Positions 53,818 through 64,000 are shown, counted from the stretch's first letter. The stretch is 64,000 nt of DNA from Haoranjiania flava (GCF_025631005.1 NZ_JAOTPL010000016.1:1-64000), one strand, 5' to 3'. Numbers and translations: made by a program. Notes: generated by a model not told the origin, from the sequence alone.

Positions 53818-54070
53818 GGCAAATTACTAAAAATTTACCGTAGTTTTTCTGTACGAGGATTAACGTTTAACTATGTTGATGGCCAATAAGTTATAAATTC
53901 TGTAGGAAACTGAAAGGATCAAACTGCCTGTTAAATATTTAATTTTATAAGACATATGCTGATGATTAAAGTAGCAGTTTTTATGGAATGGTTTTACGGC
54001 CTTGACTACGGCGCACAGGCTGATTCCGGTAATTACCACTTCAATCAATTTATTTAAAAATTAAATCTTT

Positions 54071-55849
54071 ATGCAAACAAATTTTTCCTGGCCGCATCCC
54101 AGGATCGGCATCAGGCCTACAATTGACGCCCGCCAGCAAGGTGTAAGAGAATCATTGGAAGCGCAAACAATGAACATGGCAAAATCCTTATCTGACCTGC
54201 TCACTTCAAACCTTACTTATGCAGATGGCGCGTCTGTACAATGCGTAATTGCCGATACCACCATTGGCCGTGTGGCTGAAGCTGCGGCTTGTGCAGAAAA
54301 ATTTAAAAAAGAAAATGTAGGAGTAGTAATTACCGTAACGCCATGCTGGTGCTATGGTACAGAAACCATTGATATGGATCCGCATATGCCGAAAGCTATC
54401 TGGGGATTCAATGGCACCGAGCGGCCAGGCGCTGTATACCTGGCAGCAGCTTTGGCCGGTCATACCCAAAAAGGTATTCCTGCTTTTGGTATTTATGGCA
54501 ATGACGTAACGGATGCTTCAGATACTTCCATACCTGAAGATGTAAAGGAAAAATTACTTCGTTTTGCAAGAGCAGGCATCGCCGTGGCAACTATGCGCGG
54601 CAAATCTTACCTGTCCATAGGCTCTGTCTCTATGGGCATAGCGGGCTCTATGGTAGACGCAGACTTCTTCCAGCAATATTTGGGTATGCGCAACGAATCA
54701 GTTGATTCTACCGAACTGATCAGGAGAATGCAGGAGGGAATTTATGATAAAGATGAATTTGAAAAAGCGCTCGCTTGGACAAAAGCGAATTGCAAAGAAG
54801 GCAACGATTTCAACAACGTAGGAAATAGTAAGAGCAGGGAAGAAAAAGATAAGGATTGGGAAACTGTAGTGAAGATGACCATCATCATGCGCGACCTGAT
54901 GGTGGGCAACCCAAGATTAAGAACGCTCGGCTACAAAGAGGAAGCGCTCGGCCACAACGCAATAGCAGCGGGCTTCCAGGGGCAACGGCAGTGGACAGAT
55001 TTTATGCCCAACGGAGATTTTTCCGAAGCGATACTCAATTCATCTTTTGACTGGAACGGCATTCGCAAGGCATACATCCTGGCCACGGAAAACGATTCCC
55101 TGAATGCTGTGGCCATGCTTTTCGGACATTTACTTACACATACGCCGCAGGTTTTTGCAGATGTAAGAACTTACTGGAGCCCCAAAGCTGTAGAGCGTGT
55201 TACAGGTAAAAAATTAGAAGGCGTAGCTGCCGATGGCGTTATACACCTGCTTAACTCAGGCGCCGCAAGCCTTGATGGCAGCGGCTATCAGTCCAGGGAC
55301 GGGCAGCCTGTTATGAAACCTTTCTGGGAGATAGCTGATGCAGAGATGCACGCCTGCCTGGAAGCTACAACCTGGTATCCGGCTATACGCGAGTATTTCA
55401 GAGGAGGGGGATATTCCTCCAACTTCTTAACCAAAGGCAGCATGCCGGTAACCATATTGCGTGTAAACCTGGCAAAAGGCCTGGGACCCGTATTGCAACT
55501 TGCCGAAGGCTGGACCATAGACCTTCCGGAAGATGTGCATAAAGTACTGAATGAAAGAACAGATAAAACCTGGCCTACAACCTGGTTTGTGCCAAGGCTT
55601 ACAGATGCCACACCTTTTAAAAACGTTTATTCGGTAATGAATAAGTGGGGAGCTAATCACTGTTCTTTCAGTTATGGCCACATAGGCGCAGATCTTATTA
55701 CGCTGGCTTCCATGTTGCGTATCCCTGTTTGTATGCACAACGTTGGGGAAGAAGATATTTTCAGGCCGAGTGCATGGAATGCTTTTGGTATGGACGACGA
55801 AGGTGCTGATTACAGAGCCTGTAAAAATTACGGACCTTTATATAAATAA
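54071..55849 (+). CDS. fucI: L-fucose isomerase
   Basis: This 592-residue metalloenzyme converts L-fucose to L-fuculose. PRIGIRPTIDARQQGVRESL at the start, CVIADTTIGRVAEAAAC, GMRNESVDSTELIRRM and a C-terminal SYGHIGADLITLAS are FucI blocks. First gene of the fuc operon; fucA follows by 6 bp. Confidence 0.95.
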   Translation: MQTNFSWPHPRIGIRPTIDARQQGVRESLEAQTMNMAKSLSDLLTSNLTYADGASVQCVIADTTIGRVAEAAACAEKFKKENVGVVITVTPCWCYGTETIDMDPHMPKAIWGFNGTERPGAVYLAAALAGHTQKGIPAFGIYGNDVTDASDTSIPEDVKEKLLRFARAGIAVATMRGKSYLSIGSVSMGIAGSMVDADFFQQYLGMRNESVDSTELIRRMQEGIYDKDEFEKALAWTKANCKEGNDFNNVGNSKSREEKDKDWETVVKMTIIMRDLMVGNPRLRTLGYKEEALGHNAIAAGFQGQRQWTDFMPNGDFSEAILNSSFDWNGIRKAYILATENDSLNAVAMLFGHLLTHTPQVFADVRTYWSPKAVERVTGKKLEGVAADGVIHLLNSGAASLDGSGYQSRDGQPVMKPFWEIADAEMHACLEATTWYPAIREYFRGGGYSSNFLTKGSMPVTILRVNLAKGLGPVLQLAEGWTIDLPEDVHKVLNERTDKTWPTTWFVPRLTDATPFKNVYSVMNKWGANHCSFSYGHIGADLITLASMLRIPVCMHNVGEEDIFRPSAWNAFGMDDEGADYRACKNYGPLYK

Positions 55850-55855
55850 TATTTT

Positions 55856-56509
55856 ATGATTGAAATTAGCGAAGAGATTTATCAGAAATTTTTGGCAACA
55901 GCGCATGCAGTAGGCAGTAGCGGCTTAACGCTTTGCAGTTCGGGAAACTTATCCATGCGCATCAGTGAAGACGTGGCGATTGTATCTGGCACCGGTTCCT
56001 GGCTGCCGAAACTCAGGAAAGAGCAAATATGCATTGCAGATATTAAAACAGGCCAGCCTTTAAATGAGATCCGCTCTTCTATGGAAAGCGGATTTCACCT
56101 GGGCGTGCTGCGCGAAAACCCGGATGTGAACGTGGTGCTCCATTGCTCACCGTTATATGCCACCACCATCGCGGCTATGAAAAACAGGCCGCAGAATTAT
56201 AACGTGATAGCGGAAGTGCCCTGTTATTGCGTAGGCATCAAAGAGATTGCATACACACGCCCGGGCTCGCCTGAACTGGCTAAAAAAGTAATGGAGGCGC
56301 TCAAAGATAATGACGTAGCCCTGTTGCTGAATCATGGCATTGTTGTTAAAGGCAAGGACCTGGACGATGCATTTCAAAAAGCAACTTTTTTTGAATTTGC
56401 CTGCCGCATCATCGTACAAAGCAAAGGCGACTATGAAGTGCTTAACCAGGATGCGGTGGACGACCTGGATTACTACGTAAAAGGCAAAGAAAAGAAAACC
56501 ATGTCTTAG
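55856..56509 (+). CDS. fucA: L-fuculose-1-phosphate aldolase (class II aldolase)
   Basis: This 217-residue zinc aldolase would split L-fuculose 1-phosphate. The catalytic Glu and zinc His ligands are in ESGFHLG, VVLHCSP and LLNHGIVVKGK (HxH variant). Operon context supports FucA; related ribulose-phosphate epimerases share the fold. Confidence 0.85.
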   Translation: MIEISEEIYQKFLATAHAVGSSGLTLCSSGNLSMRISEDVAIVSGTGSWLPKLRKEQICIADIKTGQPLNEIRSSMESGFHLGVLRENPDVNVVLHCSPLYATTIAAMKNRPQNYNVIAEVPCYCVGIKEIAYTRPGSPELAKKVMEALKDNDVALLLNHGIVVKGKDLDDAFQKATFFEFACRIIVQSKGDYEVLNQDAVDDLDYYVKGKEKKTMS

Positions 56510-56526
56510 TTTATTAATCTTATGTT

Positions 56527-57993
56527 ATGCGTTATTTGGCAGCAGATTTTGGGGCCGGCAGCGGGCGTGTGATCATCGGGCATATAGAGAATGGTTCTTT
56601 GCAGTTAGAAGATATCCATCGATTTGCCAATAAACAATACACCTCTGGAAATACTTTACGTTGGGATTTTACTTATCTCTTTAAAGAATTAAAAAAAGGT
56701 ATAAAAAAAGCTACACAAAAGTATAGCGACATCGTAGCTCTCGGAGTTGATACCTGGGGCGTGGATTTCGGCCTGATAGGCCGGGATGGAAAGCTGCTCG
56801 CAGACCCCGTTTGCTACAGGGATAAGCGTACGGCAGGCATACTTGACGAAGCTTTTAAAAGAATAGATAAAGCAGATCTATATGCCCGCACCGGTACACA
56901 GATCATGGAGATCAATACTGCTTTTCAACTGCTCAGCATGAAGCTTAATAATGATGCGCATCTGAATGAAGCTGCACATCTTTTATTCATGCCTGATCTT
57001 TTCAACTATTTTCTCACAGGTGTAAAGAAAAATGAATATACCATTGCGTCCACTTCATCGCTGCTGAATGCACAGACAAAAAGCTGGGACCATGAAATAT
57101 TCAGCGCTTTGGGAGTGCCTGCAGCAATCATGTGCGAGATGGTGTTCCCCGGAGCAAAAATCGGACGGCTGTCAGACGTACTTTGTAAGGAACTGGATTG
57201 CTATCCTATAGATGTGTATGCAGTAGGCTCTCACGATACGGCTTCCGCAGCAGCCGTTACATACGGTTCGGGCAACAGAACAGCTTACCTGAGTTCAGGT
57301 ACCTGGTCTTTGATGGGCGTGCATCTTGATGCACCTGTTCTCACCAGAAGCGCTATGGAGTCTGAGCTCACTAATGAAGGAGGTATTGCAGATACAATAC
57401 TTTTGCTGAAAAACATTACCGGTATGTGGATGCTGCAATGCGCCATAGAAGAATGGCGAAGAGACGGGGCTGAAACCGGCATCAAGGCCTTGTTGCAGCA
57501 AGCTGCCGCAGCTACGCCTTTTACAGCTTTTATAGATACGGATGATAAAATGTTTTTAAACCCCGAAAGTATGTGTGGCGCAATTCAGCAATATTGCACC
57601 GATACACATCAACCTGTGCCTCAAAGCCAGGGTGGTCATGTAAGAATGATCTTAGAATCTCTTGCACTGAAATACAGGGATACATTGCATTTGCTTACAC
57701 AATGCAGCGGCAAAGACATTGCGGCACTTCACATTGTAGGCGGCGGCGCTCAGAATAAATTGCTGAACCGGTTCACTGCCGATGCTACCGGCCTTGCTGT
57801 TGTTGCAGGCCCGGTAGAAGCTACTGCCATAGGCAATATTTTAGTGCAGGCGATGGCAACAAAAGAAATTTCAGACAGCAACACAGCATCTAAAATGGTT
57901 GGCCGATCTTTCAAAGTGCAAAAATATTTTCCTGGCAATAAACACTTGTGGGATAATAAAAATATTCCCGTCAGAACAAATCCTGAACAGTAA
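56527..57993 (+). CDS. FGGY-family L-fuculokinase, rhamnulokinase-like
   Basis: This 488-residue sugar kinase has FGAGSGRVIIGHI (phosphate loop 1), GVDTWGVDFGLI, YLSSGTWSLMG and HIVGGGAQNKLLNRFTADA (ATP-binding). The sequence resembles rhamnulokinase more than E. coli FucK, but Bacteroidota fucose operons often use such a kinase. The context predicts L-fuculose phosphorylation. Confidence 0.85.
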   Translation: MRYLAADFGAGSGRVIIGHIENGSLQLEDIHRFANKQYTSGNTLRWDFTYLFKELKKGIKKATQKYSDIVALGVDTWGVDFGLIGRDGKLLADPVCYRDKRTAGILDEAFKRIDKADLYARTGTQIMEINTAFQLLSMKLNNDAHLNEAAHLLFMPDLFNYFLTGVKKNEYTIASTSSLLNAQTKSWDHEIFSALGVPAAIMCEMVFPGAKIGRLSDVLCKELDCYPIDVYAVGSHDTASAAAVTYGSGNRTAYLSSGTWSLMGVHLDAPVLTRSAMESELTNEGGIADTILLLKNITGMWMLQCAIEEWRRDGAETGIKALLQQAAAATPFTAFIDTDDKMFLNPESMCGAIQQYCTDTHQPVPQSQGGHVRMILESLALKYRDTLHLLTQCSGKDIAALHIVGGGAQNKLLNRFTADATGLAVVAGPVEATAIGNILVQAMATKEISDSNTASKMVGRSFKVQKYFPGNKHLWDNKNIPVRTNPEQ

Positions 57994-58023
57994 CCTCATC
58001 TTACACGTGATTGAGATAACATT

Positions 58024-59339
58024 ATGCAATCTACAACCAAGTCTATTTTTACAACCTCCGACGGCAAGAATTATCAGCTGCCTTTTATACTCATTACCTG
58101 CTTGTTCCTGCTATGGGGTTTTGCGCATTCCCTGCTGGATATTTTAAACAAACATTTCCAGGATGCCCTTGATCTTACAAAGGCGCAGTCGGGCCTTGTA
58201 CAAGCGTCTGCTTACGGAGCTTATTTTTTAATGGCATTGCCTGCGGGTATTGTCGCTAAAAAATATGGTTACAAGAAAGGTGTGCTGCTTGGGTTATTGC
58301 TGTTTGCCACAGGTTGTTTGTGGTTTGTACCTGCTGTGAGCATTAATCAGTTCTGGGCATTTTTATTTGGCCTGCTCATTATTTTTTCGGGGCTTACTTT
58401 TTTAGAAACTGCGCCAATCCGTACACTACAGTATTGGGCGATCCCAAATTTGCTGCGAGCCGCATTAATCTTGCACAAACCTTCAATGCCATCGGGTGGA
58501 TACTCGGGCCGCTGTTGGGCAGCCTGCTGATCTTTAAGAATGAAAATACTGAAAACGTATTCCGCTCATTTGCTTCTACACTTAAAACTTTATTTACCGG
58601 CATTGGCCAACAGCCAACTGCGGCTGTAAGCAATGTACAGGAAGTAAGCAATTCTGCATTGATCACGCCTTATGTAGGATTGGGAATAGTGGTAGTGCTG
58701 GTTACGGTTATGTTTTTCTTTGTAAGGCTTCCTGAAGTGCATGAAGATAAACGTACAGACCAGGCGGTTGAGCAAGGTGGTATTTCCGGAAAACTTATCA
58801 GCAATACAAATTTTATAATGGCAGTAATAGCGCAGTTTCTGTATGTTGCTGCACAAACAGGTATAGGTAGTTTTTTTGTGAATTATACAGTGGAAGCCGG
58901 CCTTGCTATTTCGGAGTTGCAGGCAGGCGTGTTATTAGGCTTAGGCGGCATGGGATTATTTGCCTTAGGCAGATTTTCCGGTAGTTCTTTAATGAAAAAA
59001 TTCAGCCCTGGAGGGTTGCTTGCAACATTCGCAGTCATCAATACTGTTTTGATGATAGTAGTAGCTACACGCCATGACAACCTGGGCATTCTCGCATTGA
59101 TCGCTTCATATTTATTTATGTCCATTATGTTCCCATCCATTTTTGCATTGGGTATTCAAGGCCTTGGAGACCGCACCAAGTCAGCATCGTCGGTAATGGT
59201 AATGACCGTTGCGGGAGGCGCTGTTTGTCCTGCCCTCATGGGTATGATTGGCGCGCACAACATGAACATAGGTTTTATTATTCCTATGTTATGTTTCGCT
59301 TACATTGCATTATATGGTCTTGTAAGCAGGAAGGGCTAA
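58024..59339 (+). pseudogene. fucP: L-fucose:H+ symporter (MFS) with a single-base frameshift
   Basis: The first part (58024 to about 58413) encodes the N-terminal helices of an MFS permease (ITCLFLLWGFAHSLLDILNK; FLETA at the break). The continuation NPYTTVLGDPKFAASRINLA is in another frame, running to 59339, with six further helices. One base is missing at about 58411-58415. Joined, it would be about 438 residues, matching FucP. The gene is broken, unless this is a sequencing error. Confidence 0.85.
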
Positions 59340-59352
59340 TGTGCTTATAAAG

Positions 59353-60249
59353 CTATTTTATTTTACTCTGTCTGTATTTCTTAGGCGATAACGACATTGT
59401 TTTTGTAAACATCCTTGAGAAATAATAAGGATCGCTAATACCCAGTTTATAGCCTATTTCCTTAATGTTATAGTCTGTAAACAACAAGTATTGGCAGGCT
59501 TTCTGTATTTTAAGATGGTTGAAATAATCGACCGGAGAGTAACCGGTTTTTATTTTAAATAATGTTGAAAATCTTGATACTGATAAATTGGCATAATTAG
59601 CAAAGTCATCTAAGCTCATAGGTTGCATTACATTTTCTGCCATATACTCAATGGTATTTTTTATTATGTCTCTGTCACCTTTATTAATGTTTTTAAATTT
59701 GTTTTCGAAAATCAGTGAAGATAAAAAGTGATAAAATACCATATTGGTGTATTGCAGGTTTTCATTTGAATAGCCCAAGGAAAGATTATCGTAAATATTT
59801 TCGAAAAGCTGCATCCTGCTCTCGTTGAATGTAATGTTTACATTTCTGTATTTAAAGTAGTTTAAAATCAATTGCATAATTGCTTCGCTGATTTCACCTT
59901 GGAAATGAAACCAATAAATGCTCCAGGGATTATCTTCTGATGCGCCGTAGCTGTGTGGCTTTTTAGCCGGAATAATGATGAATTGAGAAGCTGAGATGTC
60001 GGTAAGCACATCGTCCATTTGCGTCCACCCGCTTCCCTCTGCACAATAAATTAAAATATTCTGGTTGCTGCCTGCCGGCCTCTCTACATGATGAAATTTA
60101 GCTTTGGGATAATAGCCGATATGCGTGATGAACAATTGCCTTGTTATGGGATCTTTCGATAAAAAATTTTTTACAATGTAAGGCGGTACGGAAATTTGCC
60201 TCTGTCCCTGAAACCCTTCTCGTACTTTTTTTATAGTATTTTTTTTCAT
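59353..60249 (-). CDS. AraC-family transcriptional regulator
   Basis: This protein (298 residues from ATG 60249) has a cupin-like sugar-binding domain (about 25-175) and a C-terminal double helix-turn-helix (MSLDDFANYANLSVSRFSTL and KIQKACQYLLFTDYNIKEI, then SDPYYFSRMFTKTMSLSPKKYR). It is divergent from susC and likely activates it in response to a glycan sugar. A TTG at 60270 is in frame but less likely. Confidence 0.9.
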   Translation of the reverse strand: MKKNTIKKVREGFQGQRQISVPPYIVKNFLSKDPITRQLFITHIGYYPKAKFHHVERPAGSNQNILIYCAEGSGWTQMDDVLTDISASQFIIIPAKKPHSYGASEDNPWSIYWFHFQGEISEAIMQLILNYFKYRNVNITFNESRMQLFENIYDNLSLGYSNENLQYTNMVFYHFLSSLIFENKFKNINKGDRDIIKNTIEYMAENVMQPMSLDDFANYANLSVSRFSTLFKIKTGYSPVDYFNHLKIQKACQYLLFTDYNIKEIGYKLGISDPYYFSRMFTKTMSLSPKKYRQSKIK

Positions 60250-60404
60250 CAATTTAAAATTACAAAACAATTTTTCAAAGTTGTTGTAGATGTGTTTATG
60301 TAGTAAAATTATCCATTATTATAGTAAAAACGAACATTCTTTTGCAGTGGTAATTAACTCAATTTTACAAAAGCATTAAGAGATCAATCAGTAAAAATTT
60401 TAAA

Positions 60405-63400
60405 ATGAAAAAAATATCAAGATTCATATGCTACGTTCACATCGTTTCATTTTTTATCTTTCTTTCAAGCATTTATGCTCTGGCACAGGATATAAACGTT
60501 GCAGGAAAGATAATAAGCTCTGAAGATCAAAAGCCTTTAAGTCAGGTTTCTATAATGATTGAAGGCACAACACGAGGCTCCTTATCGTGGAATGATGGCT
60601 CTTTTAATTTAATAGCTAAGAATGGAGACTATCTTATTTTTAAAAGTATAGGTTTTGACTCTGTACGTTTGCAAGCAGCTTCTTCTATGACAGTGATTAT
60701 GAGTCCGAATTACATTGCAGGTACTGAAGTTGTAGTAATCGGGTATGGCAGGCAACAGAGAAAAGATGTTACCAGTGCAATTAGCAGCATTAGTGGTGAG
60801 CAATTAAAAGAAATGCCTGTTGGTAATATCAATATGGCATTGCAATCAAGGATACCGGGTTTGCAGATTACAAGTTCGGGTAACCAGCCAGGTGCTGGTT
60901 CGATGGCAAGAATACGCGGTATAAACTCAATAAATGTTTCTAATGGACCTTTGTACGTTATAGATGGCGTGATTACTACTGGTGATATACGCGAAATAAA
61001 TCCTGAAGATGTAGAATCAATTGATGTATTAAAAGATGCTTCGGCAGCAGCTATTTACGGATCTCGCGCCGCCGAAGGTGTAATCATTATTACAACAAAA
61101 AAAGGCGCAAGAGGAATAGCATCAATTAATTATTCAGGGTATTTTGGTATACAGAAACCTGTCAAAACATTTGACTTTATCAATGGTAAAGAATACGAAA
61201 TGTTGAGAAGGCTTGCATATTATGATGAAAGCGGCGAAATTTTAATGCTCAATGACACAACGGCTACCAAAAGGTTTGATAACCAGTTATTTAATGCTTT
61301 GGAACTACAGAGTATACGAGAAGGAAAAAGTTATGACTGGGTTTCGCAAATATTACAAAACGCTCCTATTCATAACCACACAATAAGTGTTGCAAGCGGC
61401 AATGAAAAGAGCAAGCTTTATATAAGTGGTAATTATTACAATCAAGATGGAATTATAAAAAATTCCAATCTCACCAGATATTCACTTAATGCAAGTGGTG
61501 AAACACAGATAAGTGAAAGATTAAAAGCTATTTTAAATACCAATATTTCCTATGTAGACAATAGGTTGCTGGATCAGCAGATTTACTATAATGCTTTGAC
61601 GATAAGCCCACTGATGCCATATAGCGACTCGACTGGCGAAAGTACCATTTATAAAGATCCTACGAAGGGTACTTTATTTATAATTAATAATCCGGAAGTT
61701 TTAACTAAATCTCCTACATATAAAAATGATGATAGGGTACTAGGTAATTTGGCTCTCGAATACAGGATTGTCAAAGATCTCCTCTACAGGACATCTTTTA
61801 GTGCGGACATTTATAATAGTAAAAATTATTTTTATGCTCCCCGAAATATAAATATTAACGGAAGTTATACATTAGGTGGTTACGGATCTTTACAAAATTT
61901 TAGTTATCGAGATTATACTTTTGAGAACACGCTCAACTATTTGTACAGCCTTGGAATCGATCACTCTCTAAATGCGTTGGCAGGATTCACTTTTGAAAAA
62001 AGAAGGCAAGAGTTTAATTACATGATCGGAACGGGCTTCCCCTCTGATAAAACTTCCTATAAAGATATGAGTTTGGCAACGAAAAAAACCATAGGGAGTA
62101 GCTTTCATAACTGGGCTCTAACATCACAGTTAGCACGTGTAATTTATAAATTTAAAGATAGGTATATTTTCAATGCCAGTATAAGAAGAGATGGGTCATC
62201 ATATTTTGGTGAAAACAACAGATATGGGGTTTTCCCATCAGTGAGTGCGGCTTGGAGGCTGATTGATGAGCCGTTTATGAACGGTTTAAAATTAGATGCA
62301 ACTATTACAGACATAAAATTCAGGGTTAGTTACGGTGTCATAGGAAATTATAATAGGACTTATAACGCCATATATTCAGCAATGTCGTCCTCCGGTTATC
62401 CGTTCGATGGCAAGACAGTAGTAAAAGGATATCAAATAAACACATCATACCTGGCTAATAAGGATTTGCGCTGGGAGCAACAACATCAATTTAATGTAGG
62501 TGTAGATCTGGCCTTTTTGAATAATAGAATATCTTTTATAGCTGATTATTATAATAAAAATATTAAAGATCTGTTGCTTGATCTTCCACTTCCTATGTCT
62601 AGCGCCTATGTTAATCAAACTATCAACATTGCCAGAATGAATACAAAAGGAGTAGATCTTCAATTGAAAATCCATTTGTTTAAAAACAATAATTTCAATT
62701 GGCAAACAGAATTTAATTATTCAGTTTTCAAATCTCAAATCACAGAACTTTTGCCTGGTATAGATTCTTTACGTCCGGATTTAAAAGTAGGTGAAGCGCC
62801 TAATAGTCTATTGATAGATTATGTGTACGATGGCATTTATCAGGCGGGTACAGCAGATTCTGTGATTATGAGAGCTTTGGGAGTTAAACCTGGTAGTGTA
62901 AAAATAAAGGACATAAACAACGACGGCAAGATTAATGCATATGATATGACAATTGTAGGAAGAACTACTCCTAAAGGCTGGGGTGGTATATGGAACTATA
63001 TGAACTACAAAGGATTAAGTCTCACAATATTTGCAAATTATATGTTTGGCCATAGTATTTTCAACAAAGCTTATCAGGATTACTTATATTCAGATGGACG
63101 CAGATTAGCCATAAAGGAGGGTCTTAATTTTTGGACAAAAGAAGTTAAGGATATAAATGGAAATATAATTGTAGAAGAAAATACCAGCACTAATATACCC
63201 AGGCCAAATGCCTTCGGAAATGCAACTAAAACCTCGCCTACAGGAACATCTAGCTTTGCCGTTCAGCAGGGCGACTATATAAGAATCCGCAATATTACAC
63301 TTGGTTATGATTTGCCTGCAAAAATTACAGAAAAAATTAAATTGAGGTCGATGAACGTATATATGCAGTTTCTTGAGCCTTTCTTATTTACCAAGTACAA

Positions 63401-63512
63401 AGGTGTGGATCCAGAAATTTCGCAGATTAGTACTGGTACATGGTCCGGAAGCAGTTATGAGTTATATCCGCGATATAGGACTACATCTTTAGGCGTAAGA
63501 GTAGGTTTTTAA
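60405..63512 (+). CDS. SusC/RagA-family TonB-dependent outer-membrane transporter
   Basis: This 1035-residue protein imports oligosaccharides together with SusD. A signal peptide (about 1-27, ending LAQD), a carboxypeptidase-regulatory-like domain (about 28-105), a plug domain (VVVIGYGRQQRKDVTSAISS, RIRGINSINVSNGPLYVIDG and DVESIDVLKDASAAAIYG) and a beta-barrel ending in RVGF are visible. It lacks an N-terminal STN domain, so it is not tied to a sigma/anti-sigma pair. Likely TonB partner: the gene at 2721 (inferred). Confidence 0.95.
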   Translation: MKKISRFICYVHIVSFFIFLSSIYALAQDINVAGKIISSEDQKPLSQVSIMIEGTTRGSLSWNDGSFNLIAKNGDYLIFKSIGFDSVRLQAASSMTVIMSPNYIAGTEVVVIGYGRQQRKDVTSAISSISGEQLKEMPVGNINMALQSRIPGLQITSSGNQPGAGSMARIRGINSINVSNGPLYVIDGVITTGDIREINPEDVESIDVLKDASAAAIYGSRAAEGVIIITTKKGARGIASINYSGYFGIQKPVKTFDFINGKEYEMLRRLAYYDESGEILMLNDTTATKRFDNQLFNALELQSIREGKSYDWVSQILQNAPIHNHTISVASGNEKSKLYISGNYYNQDGIIKNSNLTRYSLNASGETQISERLKAILNTNISYVDNRLLDQQIYYNALTISPLMPYSDSTGESTIYKDPTKGTLFIINNPEVLTKSPTYKNDDRVLGNLALEYRIVKDLLYRTSFSADIYNSKNYFYAPRNININGSYTLGGYGSLQNFSYRDYTFENTLNYLYSLGIDHSLNALAGFTFEKRRQEFNYMIGTGFPSDKTSYKDMSLATKKTIGSSFHNWALTSQLARVIYKFKDRYIFNASIRRDGSSYFGENNRYGVFPSVSAAWRLIDEPFMNGLKLDATITDIKFRVSYGVIGNYNRTYNAIYSAMSSSGYPFDGKTVVKGYQINTSYLANKDLRWEQQHQFNVGVDLAFLNNRISFIADYYNKNIKDLLLDLPLPMSSAYVNQTINIARMNTKGVDLQLKIHLFKNNNFNWQTEFNYSVFKSQITELLPGIDSLRPDLKVGEAPNSLLIDYVYDGIYQAGTADSVIMRALGVKPGSVKIKDINNDGKINAYDMTIVGRTTPKGWGGIWNYMNYKGLSLTIFANYMFGHSIFNKAYQDYLYSDGRRLAIKEGLNFWTKEVKDINGNIIVEENTSTNIPRPNAFGNATKTSPTGTSSFAVQQGDYIRIRNITLGYDLPAKITEKIKLRSMNVYMQFLEPFLFTKYKGVDPEISQISTGTWSGSSYELYPRYRTTSLGVRVGF

Positions 63513-63531
63513 AACATAAAACAAAATTATT

Positions 63532-64000
63532 ATGAAAAACCATATATTAAAATCCTGTTTACTTTCCTGTATAATATTATCATTTACTATATCTTGTAGT
63601 AAGCAATTAAATTATATTCCCGAGTCTTACTTGTCTCCTGAGCAGGTTTATAGTGATGAAGCAGGCAGCATAGGTGGTATTACAGGCATTTATAAGCAAT
63701 ATTCTTCTTTAAAAAGTGGCGAGCTTGCTTTGATCGGAACGATTGGAACTGATGAAGGCAGAGTATCTTATTTTGTACCTACATGGGGAGGCTATTGGTT
63801 GCAGTTGTCAGCATTGAATAGTTATGATAATGCGCAGCTAAGCGCACAAAACCAAGTTATACAATATTACTGGCAGGGTAGCTATACAACAATTGGAAAT
63901 GCAAATACGGCAATTAAATATTTGCCGTCTGCTGCTATGAATGAAGATGTAAGAAAGAAGTTATTGGGCGAAGCAAAGTTTATACGGGCTCTGGTATATT
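63532..64000 (+). CDS. SusD/RagB-family starch-binding outer-membrane lipoprotein (partial)
   Basis: The first 156 codons are present. A lipoprotein signal (SFTISCSK, lipidated Cys) precedes the SusD start (NYIPESYLSPEQVYSDEAG, IGGITGIYKQYSSL) and the TPR-like AKFIRALVY at the window edge. It follows susC by 19 bp. SusD caps the SusC barrel and binds glycans. Confidence 0.92.
   Translation, partial: MKNHILKSCLLSCIILSFTISCSKQLNYIPESYLSPEQVYSDEAGSIGGITGIYKQYSSLKSGELALIGTIGTDEGRVSYFVPTWGGYWLQLSALNSYDNAQLSAQNQVIQYYWQGSYTTIGNANTAIKYLPSAAMNEDVRKKLLGEAKFIRALVY

Noticed and set aside
53860..53870. LacI operator between the regulator and fucI
   Set aside because: TTAACGTTTAA is only a partial palindrome around CG; kept as a remark, not as a feature.

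Overview
The window comes from a member of the Bacteroidota, most likely a Chitinophagaceae-like soil or freshwater bacterium. This rests on a SusC/SusD pair, a Bacteroidota-type TonB protein, YfhO, SufT-like and PA0069-type genes, A-rich start regions that mostly lack a Shine-Dalgarno sequence, and repeated matches to the Bacteroidota -7 promoter element TAnnTTTG. No rRNA, tRNA, CRISPR array, integrase or transposase was seen.

Layout. 1-5388: end of a trans-sulfuration enzyme, a sirtuin, a PBP4-type peptidase, TonB, a SpoU-type methyltransferase and a dipeptide epimerase. 5389-13894: a full tryptophan operon, trpE-G-D-C-F-(secreted protein of unknown function)-B-A, preceded by a promoter, a 21-residue leader peptide with three adjacent Trp codons and an intrinsic terminator (an attenuator). 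13932-19496: orphan hisH, murQ, rlmB, an M28 peptidase and a ClC channel. 19531-27834: a surface-glycan patch with two methyltransferases, four glycosyltransferases and YfhO. 27871-30107: der and era. 30420-31802: a nine-unit hairpin-rich minisatellite. 32054-35866: rpmI-rplT, then pyk and pfkA on the other strand with a six-unit tandem array between them. 36167-43604: a LacI regulator, a thioredoxin-fold protein, an SDR, a frameshifted epimerase-like gene, ferredoxin, a U32 protein, and a 2H phosphoesterase paired with a radical SAM protein. 43879-49957: small membrane and lipoprotein genes, thioredoxin, sufT-like/sufE/sufS, and ptb-buk. 50072-52720: a Ca2+-type P-ATPase. 52798-64000: a fucose locus (LacI regulator, fucI, fucA, sugar kinase, frameshifted fucP), then an AraC regulator and the start of a SusC/SusD pair.

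The strongest candidate for something undescribed is a family of tandem 89-106 bp units (called family A here) directly in front of start codons: two units before trpD, six before pyk and one before a methyltransferase gene. Each unit begins with ATG-AA(A/G)-stop, or a decayed form of it. Each can fold into an outer helix that buries this ATG plus an inner hairpin, and both are kept by compensating changes. In the two multi-unit arrays the downstream gene's own ATG sits exactly where the next unit would begin, and the gene-proximal unit carries a special 3' tail and a GTG in place of an ATG. This looks like a modular, expandable 5'-UTR RNA element that affects translation of single genes inside operons. 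Other notable points are a QxxLF C-terminus shared by the adjacent 2H phosphoesterase and radical SAM proteins, a possibly leaderless trp leader peptide, and two single-base frameshifts.
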